The notes: generated by a model from the sequence alone, not told the origin. A DNA stretch of 8,148 bases from an uncultured Bacteroidales bacterium (GCA_946549475.1 CAMNQO010000073.1:1-8148); one strand, 5' to 3'. Shown: positions 1 through 6,870, counted from the first letter of the stretch. Program-made: numbers and translations.

Positions 1-576
1 TCCGGTCGCTTCGGTATAGACGGGAACGCCGGGCAGATCCTCGTGCCCGACATAGGTCTGCTGATAGGACTGGATGAGCATGAAATAGGCGAAGGCGCGG
101 GCGGCGAGAGCCTGGGCCGCCACATCACCGATGACCGCCCGGTCCCCTTCCGCCGCATCGGCGGCCGAGAGGATGTAGTTGCAGTTGCCGATGATTTCGT
201 AGAAATACTTCCAGGTGAAGTAGCAGCGCCAGATTTTGGCCGTATAGCGCTGCCGCTGCTCATAGGTATAGTCTTTCCAGAACCAGCCGGGGCCCTGGGC
301 GGTCTGCACCATATCGTCCCCCATCAGGTCCGCCGCAAGCGTCACGGCCATATTGCCGAAACACTGGTGGGCGTTGGCCGTCACGAAGTCGATGCGGCGG
401 TACATCGTGGAATAGATGCCGTCCATCGCCACCTGCATCGAGGAGGCATCCTTGAGGATCAGCCGCTTGTCCACATCGATGGAGGGAGAAGTGTCCATCA
501 GGCCGGAACAGGAGGACAGCAGGGCGCACAGAAGCGGAAGGAGCGCGGCCGCCGGGCGGAAAAGTTGGTTTTTCAT
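1..576 (-). CDS. SusD-family outer-membrane lipoprotein (RagB/SusD), N-terminal 192 residues, truncated by window edge
   Basis: This is the N-terminal part of a SusD/RagB-type nutrient-binding lipoprotein. It is the extracellular lid that docks on the SusC transporter and captures ligand. Reading is open from the ATG at 576 to base 1 (192 codons), so the gene continues past the left edge; full-length family members are usually about 500-600 residues. Residues 1-23 are a lipoprotein signal ending in a canonical lipobox, L20-S21-S22-C23, so Cys23 should be lipidated. The helical stretch around residues 161-180 (AQALAARAFAYFMLIQSYQ) matches the family's conserved TPR-like helix of the form RALRAYxYFxLxxxYG. 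Earlier aromatic-rich helices (WRCYFTWKYFYEIIGNCNYI, about 135-155) also fit the family. The start lies 15 bp after the susC stop and is preceded by a perfect AGGAGG nine bases upstream. Family membership is secure from sequence and the partnership with susC; the ligand is unknown. Confidence 0.93.
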   Translation of the reverse strand, partial: MKNQLFRPAAALLPLLCALLSSCSGLMDTSPSIDVDKRLILKDASSMQVAMDGIYSTMYRRIDFVTANAHQCFGNMAVTLAADLMGDDMVQTAQGPGWFWKDYTYEQRQRYTAKIWRCYFTWKYFYEIIGNCNYILSAADAAEGDRAVIGDVAAQALAARAFAYFMLIQSYQQTYVGHEDLPGVPVYTEATG

Positions 577-585
577 CTTCACGTT

Positions 586-591
586 CCTCCT
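586..591 (-). promoter_or_regulatory. Strong Shine-Dalgarno for the susD-like gene
   Basis: On the minus strand, AGGAGG lies nine bases before the ATG at 576 and directly abuts the TAA stop of the upstream susC gene, reading TAAAGGAGG. It fixes the susD start. Such perfect matches are uncommon in Bacteroidetes, where most starts lack a Shine-Dalgarno. Confidence 0.75.
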
Positions 592-3500
592 TTAGAATTT
601 GAAGTCCACACCGAGGGTCACGGTGCGGCTGGGGGTGTAACTGTAGGATGTGCCGCCGCTGAAACTGGCCTGCGGATCCAGACCGCGCAACGCGGAGAAG
701 AGCCAGAGATTCTCGCCCGCCACATAGAAGCGCAGCTGCTTGATTTTCGCCTTGGCGAGCAAGGCGGCCGGCAGCGTGTAGCCGAGGGTGACGCTCTTGA
801 CGGCAAAATAGGAGGCATCTATCAGGAAACGGTCGGTGGCCGTCGTCACCAGACCGGTCATCGCGCGCGGGACGTCCGTCACCTGACCGGGCGTCGTCCA
901 ACTGCGCAGGGCGTTGACGTGATAGGTCTGACCGGGATAGGACGGTTCCATCAGGCTGCGATAGACGCTGTCGTAGATTTTCCCGCCGGCGGACCAGGTG
1001 AAGAGCAGGCTGGCGTCAATGCCCTTCCAGGAACCGGAGGTGGCCAAGGAGCCGTAAGCGATGGGAATACGGCTGCCGAGCAGGTACTTGCAGGAGGACG
1101 CGAGGGTGGCATCGTTGGTGATGTACTCGCTGCCCGCGATTCTGTTTCCGGCCGCATCTTTCCGGTAGGCCCAGTAGAGCTGCTGTCCCGTCGCCGGGTC
1201 CGCTCCCGCGCTGCGGGCCAGATAGAAGGTATTGACGGGCTCCCCTTCCCGGATGAGGAAATTGCCGCTGACGATGTCGCTGCCGTCACCGGTGAGTTTG
1301 AGCACCTTGTTGGAGAGGCTGGAAGCGATGAGGGTGACGTTCCAGTTGTAGTCCTTCCCTGAGAAAATGTCCACGCTGAAAGTCGCGTCCACGCCGCGGT
1401 TGACCATGCTGCCCACGTTGGCATAATAGCCCGTGAATCCCGTGGAAATGGGCAGCGGATAATCCAGCAGCAGGTCGGTGGTCGTGCGGTTGAAATATTC
1501 CAGCGTCGTGCTGAAACGGTCGAAGATGCGCATCTCCAGGCCGACGTTCAGGTTGCCGTTTTTCTCCCAGGTGACCTGTGCGTTTTCCAGGGAGGTGATG
1601 ATGGCGCCGCTGCGGTTGGCGTTGGGATAGGCCATACTGTAGAGCGACTGCCAGGCATAGTAGGAGCCCAGGTTGTCATTGCCCTGGACGCCGTAACTGG
1701 CCTTGAGGGTCAGGTTGTTGAGCCAGGAGGCATCCCGCAGGAAAGGCTCCTGGGAAATCCGCCACGATGCGCCGACGGACCAGAAGGCGCCCCAGCGGTG
1801 ATTTTTTTCGAAACGGGAAGAACCGTCCATCCGGAAACTGGCGTTGAAATAATAGCGGTCCGCATAACTGTAATTGCCGCGCAGGAGCCAGGAATCGATG
1901 TAGTAGCGGTCGGAAGCGGAATTGGCTTCGGCCAGGGTGGAGGCCAGGGCCAGTTCTTCGAACGCATCGAAGGGGAAACCGGTCCGCGCCGCCAGGATAT
2001 AGCGGTCGCGATAGCCGTAGAACTCGTGCCCGGCCATCAGATCCATGTGATGCCCGCCCGCAAAATCGTGTTTGTAAGACAGCAGCTGGTTCCAGGTATA
2101 ACTCAGCGTCTTGAGCGACTCCTTGGTGAGCCGCCCGGTTCCGGCCGCATTGCCGGACACGCGGTTGTAACGCGTATCTTCGTTGGTGCTGGCATTGTCC
2201 ACCCCGATATGCGTGGAAAGTTCCAGGCCCTTCCACTCGAAGGCGGCGTAGGCGCGGAGACTGACATTGTCGGCGGCGGTGGCATAGCCGTCGTCGAAGA
2301 GGGTGGCGACGCTGTTGCGGTTGTTCTGGGCGCCCGCCGGACGGGAAGAGCCGTAATCGAAGACCCGCCGTCCGTTTTCGAGGACATCGCTGCCGTCGGC
2401 GTTCTTCTTGTACAAAGGATAGATGGGGCCCATCATCATCGCGGAGTACCAGACATTGTTGCCGGTACTCCCGCCGGCGCCGAGGAAGCGGCTGTCGGAA
2501 TGGGCATAGTTGATATTGGCGCCGAGCCGGAACCATTTCCGGGGCTGGAAGTCGCCGCCGACACGGGCCGTGTAGCGGCGGAAGGAAGTCGTCTTGAGAG
2601 TCCCCTGGTCGTCGAGGAAACTGAAAGAGGCCCTGTAACGGGCCTTGGAGCCGCCCCCGCTGACGCCGATCTGGTATTCCTGGCGGACGGGGAAAGGCGC
2701 CATCGCCTCCTTGAGCCAGTTTTCGTCCCATTTCTGCGTGGCGCCGGGAACGATTTTCCCGTCCGCGTCATACAGGGAAGCGAGCGGAAGGTTGAAGGGG
2801 TTGTACTGCCCGTCCTGCCCGAGGAAGGTGGACGAGACCCGTCCCGGAACCAGCGGCAGGGCATCTTCGGGCAGATAGCCTTCGGAATAGACCATGTCGT
2901 TGTAACTCGCACGCCAGATATGCTCCATATACTGCCGGGCATCCATCGTCTCGTAGAAAGGGAGCGAACGGGAATTGACGCCCGCCTTGGCGCTCAGGCT
3001 GACGGTCATCCCTCCCTCTTCTCCGCTGCGGGTGGTGATGATGAGCACGCCGTTGGCGCCCCGGGCCCCGTAAAGGGCGCCGGCCGAAGCGTCCTTCAGC
3101 ACGGAAATGCTCTCGATGTCCGCGCTGCCTATGGAATTGAGGTCGCCGTCGAAGGGCACGCCGTCCACGACGATGAGCGGCGCATTCGAGGCGTTGATGG
3201 AGCCGAAGCCGCGGATGCGGATGTCGGAGCCGCTGCCCGGCTGGCCGCTGCCGGAAGTGGTCATCACGCCGGAGACCTGCCCGTCCAGCATCTTGGTCAC
3301 ATCCGTCGCGGGACGGTCCTTGATTTTGTCGGCGCGGACCACTTCTGCCGAGCCGGTGAAGGATTCCTTGGTGGAAGTGCCGTAAGCCACGACAATGACG
3401 TCGTCAAGCACCTTGGCGTCTTCCCGCAGGAACACCTCTATGAAACTTTGCCGGCCGACCGTGACCGTTTCGGTCTGCAGGCCCAGGAACGAGAAGGTCA

Positions 3501-3708
3501 GCACCGTCCCCTCCGAGGCTTCGATGACGAAACGGCCCTCGCCGTCGGTGATGACGGACCGGCCAGCCTTTTCGTCAGTGACGGCGACCCCGGTAAGCGG
3601 ATCGCCGTCGCTTTCTTGTCTGACGATGCCTTTCACACTGCCGGCCCACGCTTGTGAGAAGAACGGGGCCAGCAGAAGAAAAGCGATGATAATTATTCTT
3701 TTATACAT
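592..3708 (-). CDS. SusC/RagA-family TonB-linked outer-membrane transporter
   Basis: This 1038-residue protein is a full-length SusC-type TonB-dependent receptor, the outer-membrane beta-barrel that imports ligand delivered by its SusD partner using energy from TonB-ExbBD. Residues 1-22 form a Sec signal peptide (positive MYKR, then a long hydrophobic run, cleavage near AWA). Residues 24-95 are the carboxypeptidase-regulatory-like beta-sandwich typical of SusC proteins (VKGIVRQESDGDPLTGVAV). A probable TonB-box region follows at 102-110 (DDVIVVAYG), then the plug domain (about 115-226), which holds the SusC signature LKDASAGALYGARGANGV near 204-221. The remainder is the 22-strand barrel, ending VTLGVDFKF with a terminal Phe as expected for BAM recognition. 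There is no STN domain, so direct signalling to an anti-sigma factor is not indicated. Its ATG overlaps the preceding lipoprotein gene by 16 bp and no Shine-Dalgarno precedes it, which suggests translational coupling. The substrate is unknown. Confidence 0.96.
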   Translation of the reverse strand: MYKRIIIIAFLLLAPFFSQAWAGSVKGIVRQESDGDPLTGVAVTDEKAGRSVITDGEGRFVIEASEGTVLTFSFLGLQTETVTVGRQSFIEVFLREDAKVLDDVIVVAYGTSTKESFTGSAEVVRADKIKDRPATDVTKMLDGQVSGVMTTSGSGQPGSGSDIRIRGFGSINASNAPLIVVDGVPFDGDLNSIGSADIESISVLKDASAGALYGARGANGVLIITTRSGEEGGMTVSLSAKAGVNSRSLPFYETMDARQYMEHIWRASYNDMVYSEGYLPEDALPLVPGRVSSTFLGQDGQYNPFNLPLASLYDADGKIVPGATQKWDENWLKEAMAPFPVRQEYQIGVSGGGSKARYRASFSFLDDQGTLKTTSFRRYTARVGGDFQPRKWFRLGANINYAHSDSRFLGAGGSTGNNVWYSAMMMGPIYPLYKKNADGSDVLENGRRVFDYGSSRPAGAQNNRNSVATLFDDGYATAADNVSLRAYAAFEWKGLELSTHIGVDNASTNEDTRYNRVSGNAAGTGRLTKESLKTLSYTWNQLLSYKHDFAGGHHMDLMAGHEFYGYRDRYILAARTGFPFDAFEELALASTLAEANSASDRYYIDSWLLRGNYSYADRYYFNASFRMDGSSRFEKNHRWGAFWSVGASWRISQEPFLRDASWLNNLTLKASYGVQGNDNLGSYYAWQSLYSMAYPNANRSGAIITSLENAQVTWEKNGNLNVGLEMRIFDRFSTTLEYFNRTTTDLLLDYPLPISTGFTGYYANVGSMVNRGVDATFSVDIFSGKDYNWNVTLIASSLSNKVLKLTGDGSDIVSGNFLIREGEPVNTFYLARSAGADPATGQQLYWAYRKDAAGNRIAGSEYITNDATLASSCKYLLGSRIPIAYGSLATSGSWKGIDASLLFTWSAGGKIYDSVYRSLMEPSYPGQTYHVNALRSWTTPGQVTDVPRAMTGLVTTATDRFLIDASYFAVKSVTLGYTLPAALLAKAKIKQLRFYVAGENLWLFSALRGLDPQASFSGGTSYSYTPSRTVTLGVDFKF

Positions 3709-5429
3709 CTGACGGAATTACCATACGGACGGTTGAGCTGGAACTCGGAAGAAGGGTTGCCCCAGGCGAAACTTTCCACGACACAGTAGGTCTGCGAGGT
3801 GCTGCGCGTATGAATCTGCGCACCGCCTCCTACGCCGGAAACAAAGCCATCCGCGATCTCGCGCTTGCCGGGGAAGGGGAACCAGTATTCCTTGCCGCCT
3901 TCCGTCCTGTAACGGAAGCCCAGGCTCTCGTCATCGATATACCAGGGTTTTTCCGGATTATAGGGCTTGGAATCGTTGAGCTTTCCCTCTTTCTCATACT
4001 GGAAACGGAATTTCCAGGGATCTCCCGCCACCGGAACGGTCCAGCCTTCCGGACAGGGGTCATAAATCGTCTTGAGACCAGAGTCTCCACCCCACAAATC
4101 GTTGTTCTGACCGGCGGAACGGGATGCGAACCAGTCGCGCGGCAGGTTGCTGTTGGTGCAGGAGAGGAAAACGTCGGGATGGGCGATGGAAAGCGCCAGA
4201 TTGTTGCCGTCGCCTTCGGTCGCAGGACGGTCCTGCACTTTGGTTTCCACTTCGTTGCCGTCGATGTCGTACATCTTGGCTTCGACCGAGGATTCCAGGC
4301 CCGTGGAACTGACGAAGGGGTCCTTGCGTCCCCACTGGTAGAAGAGGCCGAAGGACTTCCAGTCTTTCTGGGCATTGCTCATCGCGCCCAGGTTGCGGTC
4401 CATGAAGGTAAAGCTGACATTGTCGCCATTGGTCCAGACGAAAGGATCCTCATCGGGATCATAATCGGTGACCCAGACGTGCCAGCTCCATACGATGACA
4501 TCTCCCTTGCGGGCGCATACGACGGCGTTGCCTTCCTTGCCGGCCGCGAGGGACACCACCACGACCTTCTCCGTACCGTTGCCGGAGACGGACTTGACCA
4601 TCCCTTTGTTGCCCTGCCAGACGAGTCCGGCATTGTCAAAGTCGAGCTGCTCCGTAGAGTTGCCCTTGACGGCATTGATGGTCAGGGTCGAGCCGGGAGC
4701 CACGATGAAACTGTTGGCCGCACCGGCGGTCGTTTCGATGGGAACGATGCCGATGGTCACATCCATCTGTGCGGTACGGGTGTAATCATCTGCAATGTCC
4801 ATTTTGATATTGAGGCTGTTGCCGAGCGTCGCAGGAGCCGTCACCCGGATGATTCCGGTGGGCTTGTCCGCCGTGGGCCAGGTCGTGGAAGCGTCCCAGC
4901 CGCTGCTGAGGGTGACGGTCCGGGTCTTGAGGACGGCCGAAGAGAGACCGCCGATGACAAAAGGAACGTCGAACGACGAGCCCGCCTTGGCCGCCATCGA
5001 TTTGATGTCGGCAGCCAGGCTGACGGAGAGGTCTTCGGACTTGTTGGACACCAGGAGGACTTCCTGCTCTTCCGCGCGGCCGTGCGCCTTGTCGGTCACC
5101 GACAGCGTCACTTTCAGATTTTTCTTCTTGAGGACGATATCCGGCGCCGTCACGGTCACCACGCCGGTATAGTCGGGATTGACCTTGATCTTGCAGGTAT
5201 AATCCGCGTCGCTGACCTCCGCCGTACATTTGACGGCGGCACCTTCCGTACCGACGACCGTGAAGGACATCGCCACGCTCTGTCCCGCCTCTACCGCATA
5301 TTCATCGGCGCCCCAGAAAATGGCCAGATCGCCATAATTGCCGCCTTTCCCGTCGGTATTTTCTTTGCTGCAAGAAACGCTGACGGCAAGCAGGGCCGCC
5401 ACCATCAGCAGAGATAGATATTTCTTCAT
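3693..5429 (-). CDS. Surface lipoprotein with two Ig-like repeats and a C-terminal FISUMP-like (major paralogous) domain
   Basis: This is a 578-residue predicted surface lipoprotein of unknown function. The signal peptide MKKYLSLLMVAALLAVSVSC ends at Cys20, though the lipobox (S-V-S-C) is relaxed, with Ser at -3. Residues about 34-127 and 134-229 look like two related beta-sandwich repeats, each carrying an AG-S-F core and a TG-VTAP motif. Residues about 238-325 form the module shared with the next lipoprotein upstream (NSFIV, GLVWQ, EGNAVVCA, WSWHVWVTDYDP). The C-terminal part has the FISUMP-like hallmarks MDRNLGA (343-349), YQWGRKDPF (364-372), YDPCPEGW (456-463) and a terminal NSVRCIKE. 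Cys459 and Cys575 are likely a conserved disulfide pair. I chose ATG 5429 over the in-frame TTG at 5438 because GGAG lies nine bases before the ATG but directly abuts the TTG. It follows the first lipoprotein by 19 bp and overlaps susC by 16 bp. A role in ligand capture for the SusCD pair is inferred. Confidence 0.88.
   Translation of the reverse strand: MKKYLSLLMVAALLAVSVSCSKENTDGKGGNYGDLAIFWGADEYAVEAGQSVAMSFTVVGTEGAAVKCTAEVSDADYTCKIKVNPDYTGVVTVTAPDIVLKKKNLKVTLSVTDKAHGRAEEQEVLLVSNKSEDLSVSLAADIKSMAAKAGSSFDVPFVIGGLSSAVLKTRTVTLSSGWDASTTWPTADKPTGIIRVTAPATLGNSLNIKMDIADDYTRTAQMDVTIGIVPIETTAGAANSFIVAPGSTLTINAVKGNSTEQLDFDNAGLVWQGNKGMVKSVSGNGTEKVVVVSLAAGKEGNAVVCARKGDVIVWSWHVWVTDYDPDEDPFVWTNGDNVSFTFMDRNLGAMSNAQKDWKSFGLFYQWGRKDPFVSSTGLESSVEAKMYDIDGNEVETKVQDRPATEGDGNNLALSIAHPDVFLSCTNSNLPRDWFASRSAGQNNDLWGGDSGLKTIYDPCPEGWTVPVAGDPWKFRFQYEKEGKLNDSKPYNPEKPWYIDDESLGFRYRTEGGKEYWFPFPGKREIADGFVSGVGGGAQIHTRSTSQTYCVVESFAWGNPSSEFQLNRPYGNSVRCIKE
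4743..5030 (-). repeat. Ig-like repeat B of the 578-aa lipoprotein
   Basis: Residues about 134-229 mirror repeat A, with AKAGSS matching VEAGQS, TGIIRVTAP matching TGVVTVTAP, and a final D..R..V pattern (DDYTRTAQMDV). The similarity is clear at those anchors and weak between them. The pair most resembles the short beta-sandwich domains that lift binding modules away from the outer membrane in Bacteroidetes lipoproteins; that function is inferred. Confidence 0.5.
5049..5330 (-). repeat. Ig-like repeat A of the 578-aa lipoprotein
   Basis: Residues about 34-127 form the first of two degenerate tandem protein repeats. The shared skeleton is an alanine-glycine turn (VEAGQS), a V-rich strand, then TGVVTVTAP, then an L-V-D segment followed by R and a closing V-rich strand. 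Boundaries are approximate. The call rests on eye alignment with repeat B. Confidence 0.5.
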
Positions 5430-5438
5430 ATTGCCCAA

Positions 5439-5444
5439 CTCCCC
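5439..5444 (-). promoter_or_regulatory. Shine-Dalgarno (GGGGAG) deciding the start of the 578-aa lipoprotein
   Basis: Minus-strand GGGGAG ends nine bases before ATG 5429, the same spacing as the AGGAGG before the susD-like gene. It supports ATG 5429 and argues against the in-frame TTG at 5438, which would leave no spacer. Confidence 0.55.
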
Positions 5445-5448
5445 GGAC

Positions 5449-6711
5449 TTACTCTTCGGCGGCGACTGTCTCCTTCACGCAGCGTACCGGCAGTTCGTGC
5501 GCCAGGTTGAGACCGGAAGCGGTATTGAGATTGCCCATTTTCAGATATTGGTCCGCCGAGACCCAGGAGGCGTTCAGCACCGTGGCATACGCACGGAAAT
5601 TGCTCTTGTTGCCTTTGAAGTTGGGATCGATGTTGGCCGTCCAGATCTCGGCGGTCGGCTGCAGGGCGCCCACATTCTTGCCGATGGATAGCAGATGGTT
5701 CAGTTCACCATTGACCATGATTGTCAGAGGGCCCCATTTCCCGCCACGGAACTGGACTTGCTTGCTATACTGATAGGCATATTTTTCCGCCCATTTCCCG
5801 GAGACCTCCTCGGAGACCGTGTAAGCGGGATCGATGATTTTGGTCGTATCGGCAGGCTCGGCCGTCGCATAGCCCTTCACGACATTCCAGTCCGCCTGGG
5901 ATGCCACTTTGTATCCGGCGGGGCAGGGGTCGTAGATGGTCTTCTTGCCGTTGTTGTTCCAAAGGGTGTCGGCGCTGGCGATTTCTTCGGCATCGAAAGC
6001 CGTGGAAAGCCAGGAGCAGTTGCCTTTTGAAGTCGAAGCATAAACCTGATACCAGTGGGTCATCGGGGTTGCAACCGCATTGTCCACATTGCTCAAGCTC
6101 TCGTCGGGAAGGGTCAGATTGCCCCGGGTGACTTCCTTTCCGTCAAGGGCATACATCTTCTTGAGGGAGCCTTCATAATCCAGACCGGCCCAAGGGTCCT
6201 TGCGGCCCCACTGATAGACATTGCCGATGGAAGAGGCATCCATTGCCGTTGCCGACAAGGCGCCGACATTGCGATCCATGAAAGTGGCGCTGCCGGCTTC
6301 CGTCGAGACGGCAACATCCTGAATGTTATCGTTCAGCACCCAGAGACTCCAGCTCCAGGTGGTATCGGCATCGTTGACGGCGCAGACGACAGCATTCCCC
6401 TCCTGGCCGGCGGCCAGTTTTACGACAATTTTGTCTCCGTCCTTGGCGACGGACTCGACCAGACTCTTGTTGTCCTGCCAGACCAGACCGGCCTTGTCGA
6501 AAGCGACATTGGCGGAAGAATTTCCCATGCAGGCTTTGAAAGCGACATAGGCTCCCGGCTTCACGACAAAGCAGTTGGCCCTTTCGGTGAGTGTTTCGGG
6601 CTTGGGAGTGTCCTTTCCGTCAGAAGCGGGAGTCTGTTTCGCGCAGAAGGTCGCGCCAAGAAGGATGGCTGTTACTGCCCCCCCCTTGAGGATGTTTGAA
6701 ATAGTTTTCAT
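5449..6711 (-). CDS. FISUMP-like (major paralogous domain) lipoprotein, first gene of the susCD operon
   Basis: This 420-residue secreted protein is a paralogue of the downstream 578-residue lipoprotein but lacks its Ig-like repeats. Shared parts run in the same order: ANCFVV, GLVWQD, EGNAVVCA and WSWSLWV (about residues 46-126), then FMDRNVGA (144-151), VYQWGRKDPW (165-174), YDPCPAGYK (260-268) and a terminal VRCVKE (409-414) followed by a short acidic tail. Cys263 and Cys411 match the Cys pair of the paralogue. The signal is MKTISNILKGGAVTAILLGATFC. Cys23 sits where a lipid anchor is expected, but Phe22 at -1 breaks the usual lipobox, so anchoring is less certain than for its neighbours. 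I chose ATG 6711 because it starts a proper signal peptide and lies about 36 bases after the predicted transcription start. Longer in-frame starts (6741, 6849) lie at or upstream of the promoter. No Shine-Dalgarno is visible. Function unknown; a surface-exposed partner of SusCD is inferred. Confidence 0.87.
   Translation of the reverse strand: MKTISNILKGGAVTAILLGATFCAKQTPASDGKDTPKPETLTERANCFVVKPGAYVAFKACMGNSSANVAFDKAGLVWQDNKSLVESVAKDGDKIVVKLAAGQEGNAVVCAVNDADTTWSWSLWVLNDNIQDVAVSTEAGSATFMDRNVGALSATAMDASSIGNVYQWGRKDPWAGLDYEGSLKKMYALDGKEVTRGNLTLPDESLSNVDNAVATPMTHWYQVYASTSKGNCSWLSTAFDAEEIASADTLWNNNGKKTIYDPCPAGYKVASQADWNVVKGYATAEPADTTKIIDPAYTVSEEVSGKWAEKYAYQYSKQVQFRGGKWGPLTIMVNGELNHLLSIGKNVGALQPTAEIWTANIDPNFKGNKSNFRAYATVLNASWVSADQYLKMGNLNTASGLNLAHELPVRCVKETVAAEE
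6678..6685 (-). repeat. Homopolymer of eight G (coding strand) in the signal-peptide region of the first lipoprotein gene
   Basis: The coding strand reads AAG GGG GGG GCA (Lys9-Gly-Gly-Ala12), a run of eight G. As written the gene is in frame. Gaining or losing one G would shift frame after residue 9 and abolish the protein. Whether it varies in cells is unknown. Confidence 0.85.
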
Positions 6712-6752
6712 TGCTGTTTTATGTAGATTAAACCTTTCCATGCACAATCGGG

Positions 6753-6784
6753 CAAAGGTATCAATTTCGCTCAAAATATGCAAG
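6753..6784 (-). promoter_or_regulatory. Predicted Bacteroidetes housekeeping promoter for the lipoprotein-susCD operon
   Basis: On the minus strand, TACCTTTG (6760-6753) matches the Bacteroidetes -7 consensus TAnnTTTG. CTTG (6784-6781) lies exactly 20 bases upstream, close to the -33 TTTG element. The predicted transcript would start near 6748, giving a leader of about 36 bases before ATG 6711. No operator or ECF-type promoter was recognised nearby. Confidence 0.65.
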
Positions 6785-6824
6785 AATTTCGGACGCTTTC
6801 CAAGATTTTGCAATTTATTTTGCG

Positions 6825-6832
6825 TATCTTTG
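6825..6832 (+). promoter_or_regulatory. Predicted Bacteroidetes -7 promoter element for engB-prs
   Basis: TATCTTTG followed by C fits TAnnTTTG. No good -33 element lies at the usual distance; the nearest, TTTTG at 6806-6810, is about 14 bases upstream and so poorly spaced. Transcription would start near 6837, about 34 bases before the engB ATG at 6871. This position rules out translation from the in-frame ATG at 6778. Confidence 0.6.
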
Positions 6833-6870
6833 CACCGCGTCAGCAGCAAGACGAAGGCGCCGCCAAGGGG

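Noticed and set aside
43..1362. Long plus-strand open frame of 439 codons opposite susD and the susC C-terminus
   Set aside because: It is antisense to clear SusD and SusC coding sequence, shows no recognisable domain, and spans the susC-susD junction. Long antisense open frames are expected in GC-rich genes that avoid TTA, CTA and TCA codons.
1802..1808. Run of seven A (coding strand) in susC as a slippage site
   Set aside because: The run is in frame within conserved barrel sequence (FEKNHRWG). A7 runs are common by chance and there is no sign of programmed frameshifting.
1798..3657. Plus-strand open frame of 619 codons inside susC
   Set aside because: It is fully antisense to the conserved plug and barrel of SusC, and its low-complexity G/A/V/R/H composition is typical of a shadow frame. 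No start context or homology is visible.
3810..5417. Plus-strand open frame of 535 codons opposite the 578-aa lipoprotein
   Set aside because: The opposite strand has a signal peptide, conserved motifs and operon context. This frame has none and is explained by codon bias.
6805..6833. Repeated ATTTTGC-type heptamers (6805, 6817, and TCTTTGC at 6827) as an operator array
   Set aside because: The copies are short, AT-rich, unevenly spaced and overlap the promoter element, so chance similarity explains them.
6712..6849. Longer starts for the first lipoprotein (6849 or 6741)
   Set aside because: ATG 6849 is upstream of the predicted promoter, and ATG 6741 would leave a leader of only a few bases and bury the signal peptide. 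ATG 6711 gives a clean signal peptide.
6778..6870. N-terminal extension of EngB from ATG 6778
   Set aside because: The 31 added residues do not resemble the family N-terminus, and the TATCTTTG promoter element lies within them, so they would not be transcribed from that promoter.
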